The notes under the pieces: generated by a model
The model's input: only the letters and a program-made list of their open reading frames with translations
What the model was told of the DNA's origin: nothing
The model's database searches: none
Shown: piece after piece, positions 10,940 through 22,149 of the stretch
How the letters are laid out: each line of letters opens with the position of its first letter
Position numbering within the stretch: the stretch's first letter is position 1
Source of the DNA: Moringa oleifera
Taxonomy: Eukaryota > Streptophyta > Magnoliopsida > Brassicales > Moringaceae
Direction of reading: 5' to 3'
Assembly: GCA_021397835.1 (NCBI GenBank)
Contig: JAJFZO010000080.1
Location: 62,001 to 126,000 of the forward strand
Length of the DNA: 64,000 nucleotides
Translations under genes and position numbers: made by a program

Positions 10940-13900
10940 TCACTTGGCTCTGACACCTAAAAGCTTCAAACATTTTTCCAGCTTGGTTGAAGGCATCACT
11001 TTGGTTGCCATGTCACACGAATTTTCATCAGTCATGACTTCATCTAGCAGAATTTCATCATTCTTAACCATTTCACGAAAAAAGTGATACTTAGCATCAA
11101 AATGCTTTGATCTTTCATAAATATTGGATTTTTGCACAAATGAATTATAGATTGAGAATCACTGAATGCCTTCACCTTGCTAGAAAGTTTTATTTGTTCT
11201 AGCAAACCAACAAGCGAGCCTGCTTCTTTAAAACCTTCACCCATTGCCATATATTCAGCTTTGGTATTTTATAAAGCTATCACTAATTAAAAATGAGTTT
11301 TCCAACTAATGCAACATCCATTAAACAAGAAAACATATGCAGACAATGACCTTCTTTTATCTTTATCACCTATAAAATTAGGACCACAAAGCCTACCAAC
11401 CCTTCCTACTTCATGATCTTTTTTTGATAGATCAAACCATAGTTGGCAGTATTCTTTATATATCTGAGTAACCATTTAACAAACAGCCAATCTTCCTTGC
11501 CTAGGTTAGCCATATATCTACTCAAAACATTCAGTGGCTAAATCTGGTCTACTACATGCCACTGCAAACATTAAAGAGCCTATTGCACTCGAGTGTGAGA
11601 CACTGGCCATTTACTCTCTTTCTTATTCTGTTTTCATACAACACTTGGTTGAAAGCTTAAAGTGATACCTAAAAGGATGCTAGCTCTCTTACCTTGATCC
11701 ATTTTAAATTTTGATAATACTTCTAGTAGATATAGAGGTACTGATTCAACTTTAACCAATTCCTTACTTTGTCCTTTTCAATGTTAATGCCTGAAATCTT
11801 CTTTACCTTCCCCAAGTCCTTCATATTAAATTCTCCATTTAATATTCTCTTCACTAGGATTATTTGTATCTTACTTTTACTAGAAATTAACATATGATCA
11901 ACATATAGCAACAATAATACTACCTCATCAGTTCCAACTGATTTAATGTAGAGACAAGCATCATACTTGCTCCTTACAAAGCCTTCTTAAAGAACATAGG
12001 AGATCCCTTCAAACCATAGAGTGACCTTTTGAGAAAGTAAACTTCATGCTCCTTGCCTTTTAATTGAAACCCTTTAGGTTGCCTCATGTAAATGATCTAT
12101 TCAAGGTTCCATGAAGGAATGTTGTTTTGATATCCATTTGTTCTAATTTTGATACTTATAGAGCAATATTTGCAAGCACCAGTCTTATAGTCTTGTACTT
12201 AATGATAGGGAAGAATACATCATATAATCAATACCAGGCACTTAAGATAAACCTTTTGCAATAAGTTTGGCCCTAGACCTCTTAGAACCAACTGTATCTC
12301 CTTCCTGAAGCTTGAAGATCCATTTACAATCAATCACCTTCTTACCTTCTAGTTTATCAACAATTTCCCAAATTTCATTAGCCATCAAAGACTACATTTC
12401 TTCTTGCATAGCTGCCAATCAATGTTCAGAGAGTTGGCATGTCATTACCTCTTTATTATTAACTGGTTTATATTCTATAAACTATTATATAAAATTCAGA
12501 GTAGCTGTAATACCTTGATCATCATCTTTTACTTTACTAAAATGGGATTCATCCGGCTCGAATCTGTTGGTAGGTCTTATAGATCTCCTTGTTTTATCCC
12601 TTGCTAGCTGATAACCTTTCAGCTGATCAGCATCATGATTTTCATCACTGGGATCTTCTTCATGCTTGCTTGTTTAAGTTTGATTTGCTGTTGAGCTGCT
12701 TCTATCATCTTCCAGGTTAGCAACAAGTGTGGCAAATTTCATTTACCTAACAATAGGCTTCACTTCAACTTAAAATCTCTGAGGTATTTCTAGTGCATCA
12801 TAAGACTTATTATGATCTGCTGAGCTGACCTTTTCTTTAGCATAAGACAAACAAGTTTCATTAAAAAGATAACATCTCTAGAAATCAGAGTTTAAATCCA
12901 TTTCCTTGCTTGATGTAGATTTTGCATCCCTTGACACTATCAACATATCCCAAAAAAAGTCCTTTAACTGAACTTGGATCCAATTTTCCTAATCTTTGAT
13001 GTGCACAAGGTAGCACAACCAAACATTTTTAAATTAGACAAGCTAGGAGCCTTGCAACTCCATCATTCTTCAGGTGTTTTTAGTCCAATAGTTTTAGATG
13101 GACTCCAATTAACCAAATAAGCACCTCTTACACCTACTTCTCCTCGTAAACCTTTGGATAAACCAACAGTATATAGCATACATCTAATACTCTCCATCAA
13201 AGTCCTATTCATTCTCTTGGCCACAAAAAAATCTATATTGTTGTGAAGTTGCTCTAGCTAATTTGTGCTTTAAAACCCACATTCTTCACACAATTGATTA
13301 CACAAGGAATTGTAAAATTCTAAGCCATTATTAGTCCTTAAGGCCTTTACCTTCTTGCTTGTCATTGTTTCAACCAAAGCCTTCCATTCCTTAAATCTCA
13401 GGTAATAATCATCTTTATTCCTGAGCATATACACCTACACTTTCCTACTGAAATCATCTAAAATGGATAAAAAATAATGGCAACCTCCATGTGTGGGGAC
13501 TTTCTCACTCAGGCCCCCATAGATCAGCATGCACATAGTCTAATACTTCTTTAGATTTGTGCAATGTTTTGTTTGAGAACTTGATTTGATATTGCTTTCC
13601 CATTATACATTGTTCAAAAAAACCAAAACCACTAAACTTGCCTTTTCCCAGCACTCCTTGTTTGTGATGTTACTATAGACTAGCTTGTTTCCCATGTCCC
13701 AAATGCCTGTGCCATAATTAAGCAACAATTTGATTTGTTTCTACAACTATTGCTACAACACTTATGATTACAGAACCCAATAATACACATAAGCCATTTT
13801 GCTTAATGCCTTTCCGAACAATTAGAGTTTCTTTAAATATCTTCAGCTGTCCCTTCTCATCTTGAATATATAGCCTTTGTTGCCCAGAGATCAAAGAGAA

Positions 13901-15006
13901 ATTGAATTCGTCCTTAAGTCTGGTACATGTCTAACTTCCTTTAGAGCCATAGTGGTTCCATCATGAAGCTTGAATGCCACTGAATCAATCTCCAAAACTA
14001 AGCATGCGTGGTTGTTTCCCATGATTACTTTGCTTCCAACAATAGGTTGATATCCTTGAAATGAATGTCTACTAGTACATATATGATAGGTGCACCAAGA
14101 ATCCAATGCCTATTCTTCTTAAACTTTGGTTTCTAAAACATTTAGCACTTTTCCTTCTTAAACGAATCTGATACCACAACTGCATCAGTTTCTTTGTTTT
14201 GCGGCTGATCATTTTGCTTCTTTTTCAGTTCCTTACAAAATCTTCTAATGTGGACTATTTTTCCACAATGATGGCATTTGCATGATGAGTTTTTGGATTT
14301 TGATCTCTTGCCATTTCTTTGTTTTCCTTTATTCTTCTCTTCGAGAGTCCAAGATTGACCCCTCTTCTCTGATCTGCCTACACACTTACAACCTTTCTGT
14401 TTCTGCTTTCTTTGAATCAGCTTTGCTTCTTAACTCTTTGGCATTAAGAGCTCTGATTATATCTTCTAACGTGAGTGTGTTTCTTCCATGTTTAAGGATA
14501 TTAACAAAGGTCTCATAAGACCTAGGTAAAGAGTGCAAGAAGACTAGTGCCTTGTCCTCATGCTCATACTGAACTTTGATGTTTTACAAGTCTAAACAAA
14601 GTTTTGTAAATTCATCAAGATGATCTTGTTGTGGTTTACCCTCTTGCATTTTAAATGTGAAAAACTTCTCCATCAAATAAAGTTTACTGGACAAGATTTT
14701 AACATATACAAACTCTTTAACTTCAACCACACCTCAGGAGCGCTTTTTTGCTTTACAACTTCACATACAACCTTGTCACTTATGCTGAGTATCAGGTTAT
14801 ATGCCCCTTTCACCTTCTTGTCTTGTGTAAGGGTATTGGGCAGCCTATGTTCTCTTCCTAGTGCAGCATTAAGACCAAGGTTTCCAAGCCATGCCAATAT
14901 CTTGATCTTCTAAAGGCCAACATCATTTATGCCATTGGACTGCTTATTTTATAGCAGATTATGTCATTTTACGCAAACTAGAAACTTACTGATCTATCAC
15001 TAATGC
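10940..15006 (-). pseudogene. Copia retrotransposon gag-pol, full length but decayed (member B)
   Basis: Complete order on the minus strand: gag (about 14960-14290, WLGNLGLNAALGREHRLPN), knuckle region (about 14280-14230), protease (DSWCTYHICTSRHSF, 14106-13890), integrase (about 13560-13200, with YVHADLWGP-like and KVKALRTNNGLEF motifs), post-integrase (about 12990-12610), reverse transcriptase (about 12420-11700) and RNase H (about 11600-10940, MAMGEGFKEAGSLVG and KVKAFSDSQSIIHLCKNP, ending LLGVRAK and a stop). The RT active site reads YVDH rather than YVDD (codon 11893-11895), so one catalytic Asp is lost. Many stops and frameshifts break the polyprotein. Family certain; inactive. Confidence 0.87.
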
Positions 15007-15019
15007 AGCTCTGAAACCA
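15007..15019 (-). other. Primer-binding site of member B (mutated)
   Basis: The minus strand reads TGGTTTCAGAGCT, one change from the copy at 10141-10153. It lies immediately inside LTR1. Confidence 0.75.
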
Positions 15020-15020
15020 C

Positions 15021-15781
15021 TATGGGAAGACTCAAATCTCTTATATATCAATAGGACTTAGCAATAAGACATGATAATCTTGACAAACAGACCCATAAAG
15101 CAAGAAGGAATGGAATAACAGCTTGATTAAATAATAAGAAATACCTTTATAACCCTGTTCTTCATAACGGAACACATCCATCAAGCAAAAGCATAAAGAA
15201 AGCATTAGGAATAAATATAAAGAACAAGCAAAGAAGAATTTACGTGGTTCAGTATAAGCGTACATCCATGACTGGTCTCCATTAAACAATGAGAACAAGA
15301 GCTTTTAGTAATTCTTCAAGAAAAGGAATACAAAGTTTTTCTTGGTTATAGAGAAAAACCAAAGCAGGTTTCTTACCCCTCTTCAACCCAATTTTTTGCC
15401 CTTTTGCTAACACATTGCTCTCACCCTCTTTCCAATACAAGACACCAAAATAAATTTCCCTGAGTGCATATTATACATCCCTTATTAGCCTTGATGAGTA
15501 ACTTAAATGTTGCTCTCTGAAATCTGACCAACAACGTTGCGCAGCAATGCAGTAGCTTTCTAAAATCTGCACCTTTCTTTTGTTGTTGATTTGGTCCACT
15601 ATGCACATCTGGAATATCCTTTTTGTTTCCAACCAAATAAGCTTCATATGTGTCTTCAGAAAGGCCACATTAGACTTGCCAAGTCATTTTAAAAAGACCA
15701 AAAAAAAAACTGCACTTAAAAAAATTTTAGAAAACAAAAGCTCCATTGATGCAAGTTTTCCTATGAAGCATTCTGCTAATG
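15021..15781 (-). repeat. Copia LTR1 (between members A and B)
   Basis: About 761 bp, homologous to LTR2 along its whole length. It is preceded on the minus strand by a purine tract (AAGGTGGAGAT, about 15781-15793), as expected of a polypurine tract just 5' of a 3' LTR. It is shared as the 3' LTR of A and the 5' LTR of B. Both terminal dinucleotides have drifted. Confidence 0.8.
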
Positions 15782-15866
15782 ATCTCCACCTTGATTTCCA
15801 TAAAAACGCATCTGTGAAAAAAATCTCAAACCTATCGCTCGTTGGTGACCCAAACTACCAAGCATA

Positions 15867-17613
15867 TCACTTGGCCTTTATGCTTAAAAGCATCAGACAT
15901 TTTTCCACCTTGGATGAAGGCATAACTTTGGTTGCCATGTCACACGGATTTTCATCGGTTTTGACTTCATCCAGCTGAATTTCACTATTCTCAACTATTT
16001 TATGAACAAAGTGATACTTAAAATCAAATGGTTTGATCTTTCATGATATACTGGATTTTTGCACAAATGAATCGCAGGTTGAGAATCACTAAACACCTTC
16101 ACCTTGCTAGAACTCAGTTTCATTTCTTTCAATAAACCAACAAGTCAGCTTGCTTCTTCAAAACCTTTAGTCATTGCCATGCATTCAGCTTCAGTACTTG
16201 ATAAAGCTATCACTGATTGAAGCTGAGCTTTCGAACTAATGCAACATCCATGAAACAATAACACATATGCAGACAACGACCTTCTTTTACCTTTATCACC
16301 TACAAAATTTGAATCAAAAAAGTCTACCAACCTTCCTGCTCTATGTTTTTTTTTTCTAATAGATCAAACCATAGTTGGCAGTATTTATATATTTGAGTAG
16401 CCATTTAACAGCTAATCAATGTTCCTTACCTGGATCGGCCATGTATCTACTCAAAACACTTTGTGAATAGGCTAAATCTAGTCTGCTACATGCCAATGCA
16501 AACATTAGAGAGCCTATTGCACTTGAGTATGGGACATTGGCCATTTGCTTTCTTTCTTCTTCTATTTTAGGATAGCACTTGGCTGAAAGCTTAAAATGGC
16601 TGCCTAAAGGGATGCTAACTCCCTTAGCTTGATCCGTTTTAAATTTTGATAACACTTTCTGTAAATAAAGCTATTGATTCTATTTCAACCAATTCCTTGC
16701 TCTGTCCCTTTCAATGTTGATGCCTAAAATCTTCTTTGCCTCGATAAATCCTTCATGTCAAATTCTCTACTTAACATTCTCTTCACTAGGATTATTTGCA
16801 TCTTACTGTTGCTGGCAATCAACATATCATCAATGTATAGCCACATCAATACTGCCTCATCATTCCTAACTGATTTAATGTAGAGACAAAAATCATTCCT
16901 GCTCCTTATAAAGCCTTGTTGAAGAACATAGGAGTCAAACCTTTTACATCACTGTCTTAGGGATTGCTTCAACCCATAGACTGACCTTTTGAGCAATCAA
17001 ACTTTATGCTTATTATTGCCTTTTAATTGAAACCCATCAGGTTGCCTCATGTAAATGATCTCTTCAAGCTTACCATGAAGGAATACTGTTTTGACATCCA
17101 TTTGTTCTCATTTCCATCCATCCAAAGTAACACATGCAAGTACCAGTCTTATAGTCTTGTATTTGGCCACAAAGGAGAATACTTCATTATAATCAATATC
17201 AGCCACTAGAGAAAAACGTCTTGCAATAAGTCTGGCCTTCAATGACTTAAAACTAACTATATCTCCTTCCTTAAGCTTGAAGATTCATTTACAATCAATC
17301 ATTTCCTAACCTTCTGGTTTATCAATAATTTCCTAATTTTCATTGGCCATCAAAGACGTCATTTCTTCCTGGATAGCTGTTGACCAGTGTTCAAAGTGTT
17401 GGCATGCCATTGCTTTTTTATAATTAACTTGTTCATGTTCTATAAACAGATCTACAAAATTCAGAGCAGCTACAATATGTTAATCATAATCTTCTACTTT
17501 ATTAAAATGGTATTCATCTGGTTGGAATCTACTGTGAGGTTTTATAGATCTTCTTGTTTTATCCCTTGCTAGCTAATCGCCTCTCAGCTGATCAACATCA
17601 TGATTTTCATCAC
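15867..17613 (-). pseudogene. Copia reverse transcriptase-RNase H half (member A)
   Basis: Begins mid-element at exactly the point where member C ends (33 identical bases, 17581-17613 and 8668-8700). On the minus strand: linker (TRRSI), RT with WSTAIQEEM, MDVKTVFLHGKLEE-like, KRSVYGLKQ and an intact YIDDMLIAS, then MFALACSRLDLAYSQSVLSRYM (16500-16420), RNase H with ALSSTEAECMAM (about 16205-16170), and IKAK plus stop at about 15867. Together A and C make one element. Frameshifts and stops throughout; inactive. Confidence 0.85.
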
Positions 17614-20160
17614 ATCCCGATCTTGGGCTCCTGATTGAAGATGAGTTTTTAATGGTCAATTTTCTAGGAGCAAAATTAAGTGTCACAATCATAATCTTGG
17701 ATCGACTTGGGTGTTAGTATGAGTTTGGGATAAAAAAAAATAGAGTTTTCTAGGAAATTAAGATCACTATAAGTCTTATTTAGTTTGTCCGTTGTGAGAT
17801 AATGCATGATGTTATGAATACCAGCATTATCCAACAGCAGGTGGTAATTAGTCGTAAACTGATCTAAGAGTTCTTTCTTAGAGCCATAAGTAATGCTTGG
17901 AATTTTTCAAGGAACGAGATCAAGGTAGAGACCATCCCAGGAAGTCCCAAAGTACTTGCTCTTCCAACCTTTGATCGATGATGGCAAGCCGCTATTGAGC
18001 AGGTTATAAGATGGCCATAAAGTAATAAAAGCTATGTACAATTTCTTGATGCCCTTCTGTTTCAAATGAGCTTGAATAATTTTAAGAAGAAATTGATAGA
18101 AATGGTTTAAACACCTAAGTCCATGCACATGAAAAAACATGAAAAAAGTGAAAAGAATGCGCCAAGAATTTAGGATGAGCTGGAAGGTGATAATAATATC
18201 AAAACCATGCCATTACCACGAAAGGATGAAGAGACAATCTCAAGCCACAAGACAAATATATGACCAGAAACATGCAATTAGCGATTGTCACAGTGATGAC
18301 TAATGCATCATCATAAGGAGTAAGGACTCCTTCCAGATATGCTTCTGAGAAAAAAATTACCTCATCTAAATGAGATTTCTTCATTTTAGATTCTTGTTCT
18401 ACCTTTTTCTAGTGTATGTCTACCATTTGCTTGTTATCTCTCCCCCAACAAAAATTCTCTTTTCTAGAACATTAATTACTTCATTTCTTCGTAGCTCCCA
18501 CCGCAAGGATTGAGCCACCTAAGGAAGTTAGGTGTTGTTTTCTTTTTTGGGCAGGTTCCCTCTTGGGGTCTCTTAAATAAGACCTTTTTTTTTTTTGCTT
18601 TACTTTCTATTGTTTCTTCGACACAACTTCGACATCTTGTCATCTCTGTCACTTTCTAATCTTGCCTTGTCAACATATGAGGATAAGTGGCCATGATCAT
18701 TTTAGAATCTACAAAATCTTGTTTCATCACGATGATTAGGCTTTGCTAGCATTTTTTATGGCCTTCTGAACTTTGAATCATCTTGTATAATGCTTAGGAT
18801 ATGGTATTTAGGGACTGTTAAAGGGTATATATCTTTTCATCCTTTTCTTGGTCCCTACTTCTAGTACTGGATAATCTAGAAGAGCTTATTCCACGTTCCT
18901 AAGCACCTCTAATGGATTCTTCTTTGTTGCAAGTTTAGGGGATTGTTCCTTCAATCATTCCTACTTCTTCTGGCTTCCTATTCTTATCTTCCTCTTGATA
19001 AATATATTGTTTGCTTTCAAGAGATATGAATCCATACTTGCTGGCAAGTTTTTACTAAGAGCATCATGAAATGGGTAATAGGTAATCAAGTAGGTCTTCT
19101 TTTACTGCTAAAACAACTACCGCTTGTTCCACCTCATTTATCTTTGAAGTGGCTTTAAAAAACCTTCTCATGTAGTATCTTAAGGGTTCTCTTGGTTCTA
19201 ATTTGAAACAAATTCAAAGAATCATTTTTCTTCATCATATTGCCAACAATTTTGACCAAAATAACTGTCAAAAGAGATTCAAAATTGTTCATAATTTTGA
19301 GCTTTAAAGAAGTGTAACATCCTTGTGCCAAATTGGTCAAAGTAACTAGAAATAATTTGCATATATTTACATCTATGAGCTCCTGGATAGACATTATAGT
19401 GTTGAACTTTTGGAGATTTGTGTAGGATCCAAAGTTCCATCGATTTGTGGTATCTTGCATTTGTAAGGCATCGGAGCTTAGTTTATCTCTTTGTAAATGG
19501 TGATTATACTGCTTTTAGGTACTTATCCATCATTTTCTGGTTCTTTTTCCTCGACATTTCCTCCATCATCTAGTTGAAAAATTGGACTGTGTTTTCTGAG
19601 CTCTTCATACTCTACTTTGTTAAAAAGAATCTCCTCAACTATCCAAGCCACTCTTTCTTTTGCCCTTGTGGACTAGAATTGTTTTGGAGCATGCATTTTC
19701 CTTGCTTGTTCTCCTTGATCATGATGTGATTCTTTGAGTTTAGTTTTCTACCTTCTTGTAAATTCAACGGGCAGAATCGATGGGATGGATTTCTTACTGA
19801 TATTTAGTAATTGACAAATCCAAGGAGTAGGTTATTGGCTAGTGGTGCTGAGGTTTCTTGTAGTAATTTGTTTGGGATTGATTCTAGAAAGGGTTAAGTC
19901 GAGAGATTAGCTTACAAAGATACTAGAACGAGATAAGGTTATTAGCTAGGAATCATTGACATAGTTATGGAAGGAGGTCGTGATGGCAAAGCTAACGTGA
20001 GAATAGTTGAAGTAGTCAAAGGAAGGTAGCATTGAGCATAAGAATAATGGTACATGTGATGGTAAGGAAGGTAGCATTGAGGCAACCTTAGCTGGAGAGG
20101 GTACCACTACAGAGTTAGACTAGATGAGTTGGGGGCATCTTCATGGTTTATGGATTTGGA
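17614..20160 (-). pseudogene. Ty3/gypsy gag-protease relic
   Basis: Minus-strand remains of a gypsy polyprotein. Gag core at about 19460-18990: IMSIQELIDVNICKLFLVTL, LAQG.YTSLK, NNFESL..., FVGN.., KKNDSLNLFQI, LRYYMRRFFKATSKINEVEQ, matching the retrotransposon gag fold ('F..I...EP LR.YMRRF'). Protease neighbourhood at 18384-18250: VIFFSEAYLEGVLTPYDDALVITVTIAN, the usual '..DL.GV..PHDDALVV...I' lead-in to the aspartic protease. An acidic gag N-terminus is readable at about 19760-19500. At 17613 it is cut off by the copia array and no RT is present. No long frame survives. The end near 20160 is a guess. Confidence 0.7.
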
Positions 20161-21439
20161 TTTTCATGGAGCCATGGATTTTGCATCATTTTTACATAGA
20201 TGGTGTTAAATTGTTGCTGTAAAAAAATGGTTAATGAGAGAAAAAAAGGTGAGGTAGTAAAAACCATTATCATTTCTGAAGGATGTTCTGTTACAATCAT
20301 CTGTGAATATAGGCTCTTTGTTCACACAGTGAATAAATGGCCTTTAACCATAACCCTTATCCCTTTCATTCCTTCTTCATTCTTCTTCCTTCTTCTTCAT
20401 CTATCACACAGTGCCGCAAAAAACACCCTCCTTCATTGTGTTGTTCCCATTAGTCAAAACGGAAAAATCGATGCATTAAGGAAATCCAAGCAATTACCTG
20501 CTTTGTCTAAGGTTTTCTCATGGGATAGGGCAAAGTAAAGAGAAACTATAATGGACTCTTGAGCTTTTGGGTATAAGCATGTGACAGCCTTATTTAATGC
20601 TAAGTTTTGCGATCGAAGGAGGTATGTATATCTTATTCTTGCGTTTGCTCTTGATCTGAGTTGCAATCATGATAGTGAGAGTGTAATGGCTAATTTAGGA
20701 TTTGGAAGCAAGCTTGCTTAGTGCATAGTATATTTAGAGAAAGGGCATAAGGTTATAGGTGTAATAGCTAAATACAATTTTGAATTGAAATCACATACAG
20801 ATCTATGGATCAATTGTTTCTTGGAACAATAGAGATGCAACAGAGACTATTGAATTTAAAGAGAAGAATACGAATTTTAGAATTGCTAAAGACCCTGTTG
20901 TTGGAAGATACATTATCTCTTTTCATGCTAACGCCACAATTAATGTTGAAGGCATTGAATTTGTCAAGTGTGAGGTTGGGGACAGAGCTTCATGCTTCAT
21001 CAGATTCGAAAGATGATTAGGCTTGTAGTGGCAATCATGAGGAATTATGCTTCTAAGTCATTGGTCACCACTGCTATCCAAAAGTAAACTTTCCATACTT
21101 TCTCTATTCAAAGCTTTCTGTATTTGAATCATTGTGATTTCCTCTGATACTTGATTGAATTAATTATAGGGATTTGATGATTAATGTACCTACACCACCT
21201 AAGGTTAACTTTAAGATCATAGGTATCCAATATTAATGACATTACTTTCACTATTCTAATCCTTTATGTTTCTTATTTATAGGCTAATTATGTCTGGATT
21301 TATTGTATGAAGATGACCAATTTAGTGACCTTTCAAAGGTAGTTAAACTGTGATCTTCTACTTCCAGCAAGGTTCCAAACCTGGCAAATCAAAATTTTTC
21401 TTAATCTAGTTAAGGGTAAATTGAAAATCAATCCATCAA
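20161..21439. other. Unassigned spacer with an orphan exon-like stretch
   Basis: No transposon signature seen. At about 20800-21005 (+) some 68 codons are open after a plausible acceptor (cacatacag). They contain SIVSWNNRDATETIEF, KDPVVGRYIISFHANATI and VEGIEFVKCEVGDRASCF, then a stop. The composition looks protein-like but I do not recognise the family. A separate 112-codon open frame at 20200-20538 (+) has a hydrophobic middle and no recognisable motif. Confidence 0.4.
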
Positions 21440-22120
21440 AATCTTGATGGATTTTTTGACATATGCAAAAATCATTATAAAAGATCAGCTTTTAGTGGCA
21501 CATAAATCCGTCACTAAAGAGGAAAAAAAAATTATCGCTAAAAAATTTAGCAATAGATTAGTAACAAATTTTATCGATAGCAATCGCCAAAGAAAATAGC
21601 CACGGATTTTAATATTTGTCGTTAATTTAGCGATTGTTTATTTGTCATCGTATTTTAGAGATTGATTACCATCAGTCGTTAGCACATCATCAGATAGTGA
21701 TGATTTTTAGTGATTAATTTGGCGACTAATTATAATTAATTGTTAAAAATAACGATTAAGTCTAATTGATCGTTCTATTGATTGAATAAACTCGATCGCT
21801 AAAAAGAGTTAGCGATGGATTTTAATCAATCGTTAAATTTTTATTTAACGATTGATTTGTGTCCTCGCTAAGATTTTCAGCTAAAGATTGATTTATGTCG
21901 GTCGTTGATATTTTTGTTAATGATTAATTTGTATTAGTTGCCAAAGATATTTAATGACGAATTATAATTTGTCGCTAAGGTTTTAATTAACAATAACTTA
22001 AAATCAATTGCTAACTAAAATATTAATTTAAAATTATATAAAATTTTTAAAAAATAAATTATATAAAATAAAAATTAAATGCAACTTTTTTTATTATTCA
22101 TAAAATAAAAATTACATCAA
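21440..22120. repeat. CACTA-type subterminal repeat block
   Basis: Dense short motifs in both orientations: 'tcgctaa', 'agcgattg', 'gtcgttaa', 'cgatagcaatcg'. This arrangement of short direct and inverted copies is typical of the subterminal regions of CACTA elements and adjoins CACTA transposase remains. No CACTA terminus was found at the left, so the element's end appears lost or mutated. Confidence 0.6.
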
Positions 22121-22149
22121 CAAAATCATATATTCTGTTTAGTAAAAAA

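Noticed and set aside
15580..15978. 132-codon plus-strand frame
   Set aside because: It runs antisense across the copia LTR1 and the end of pol.
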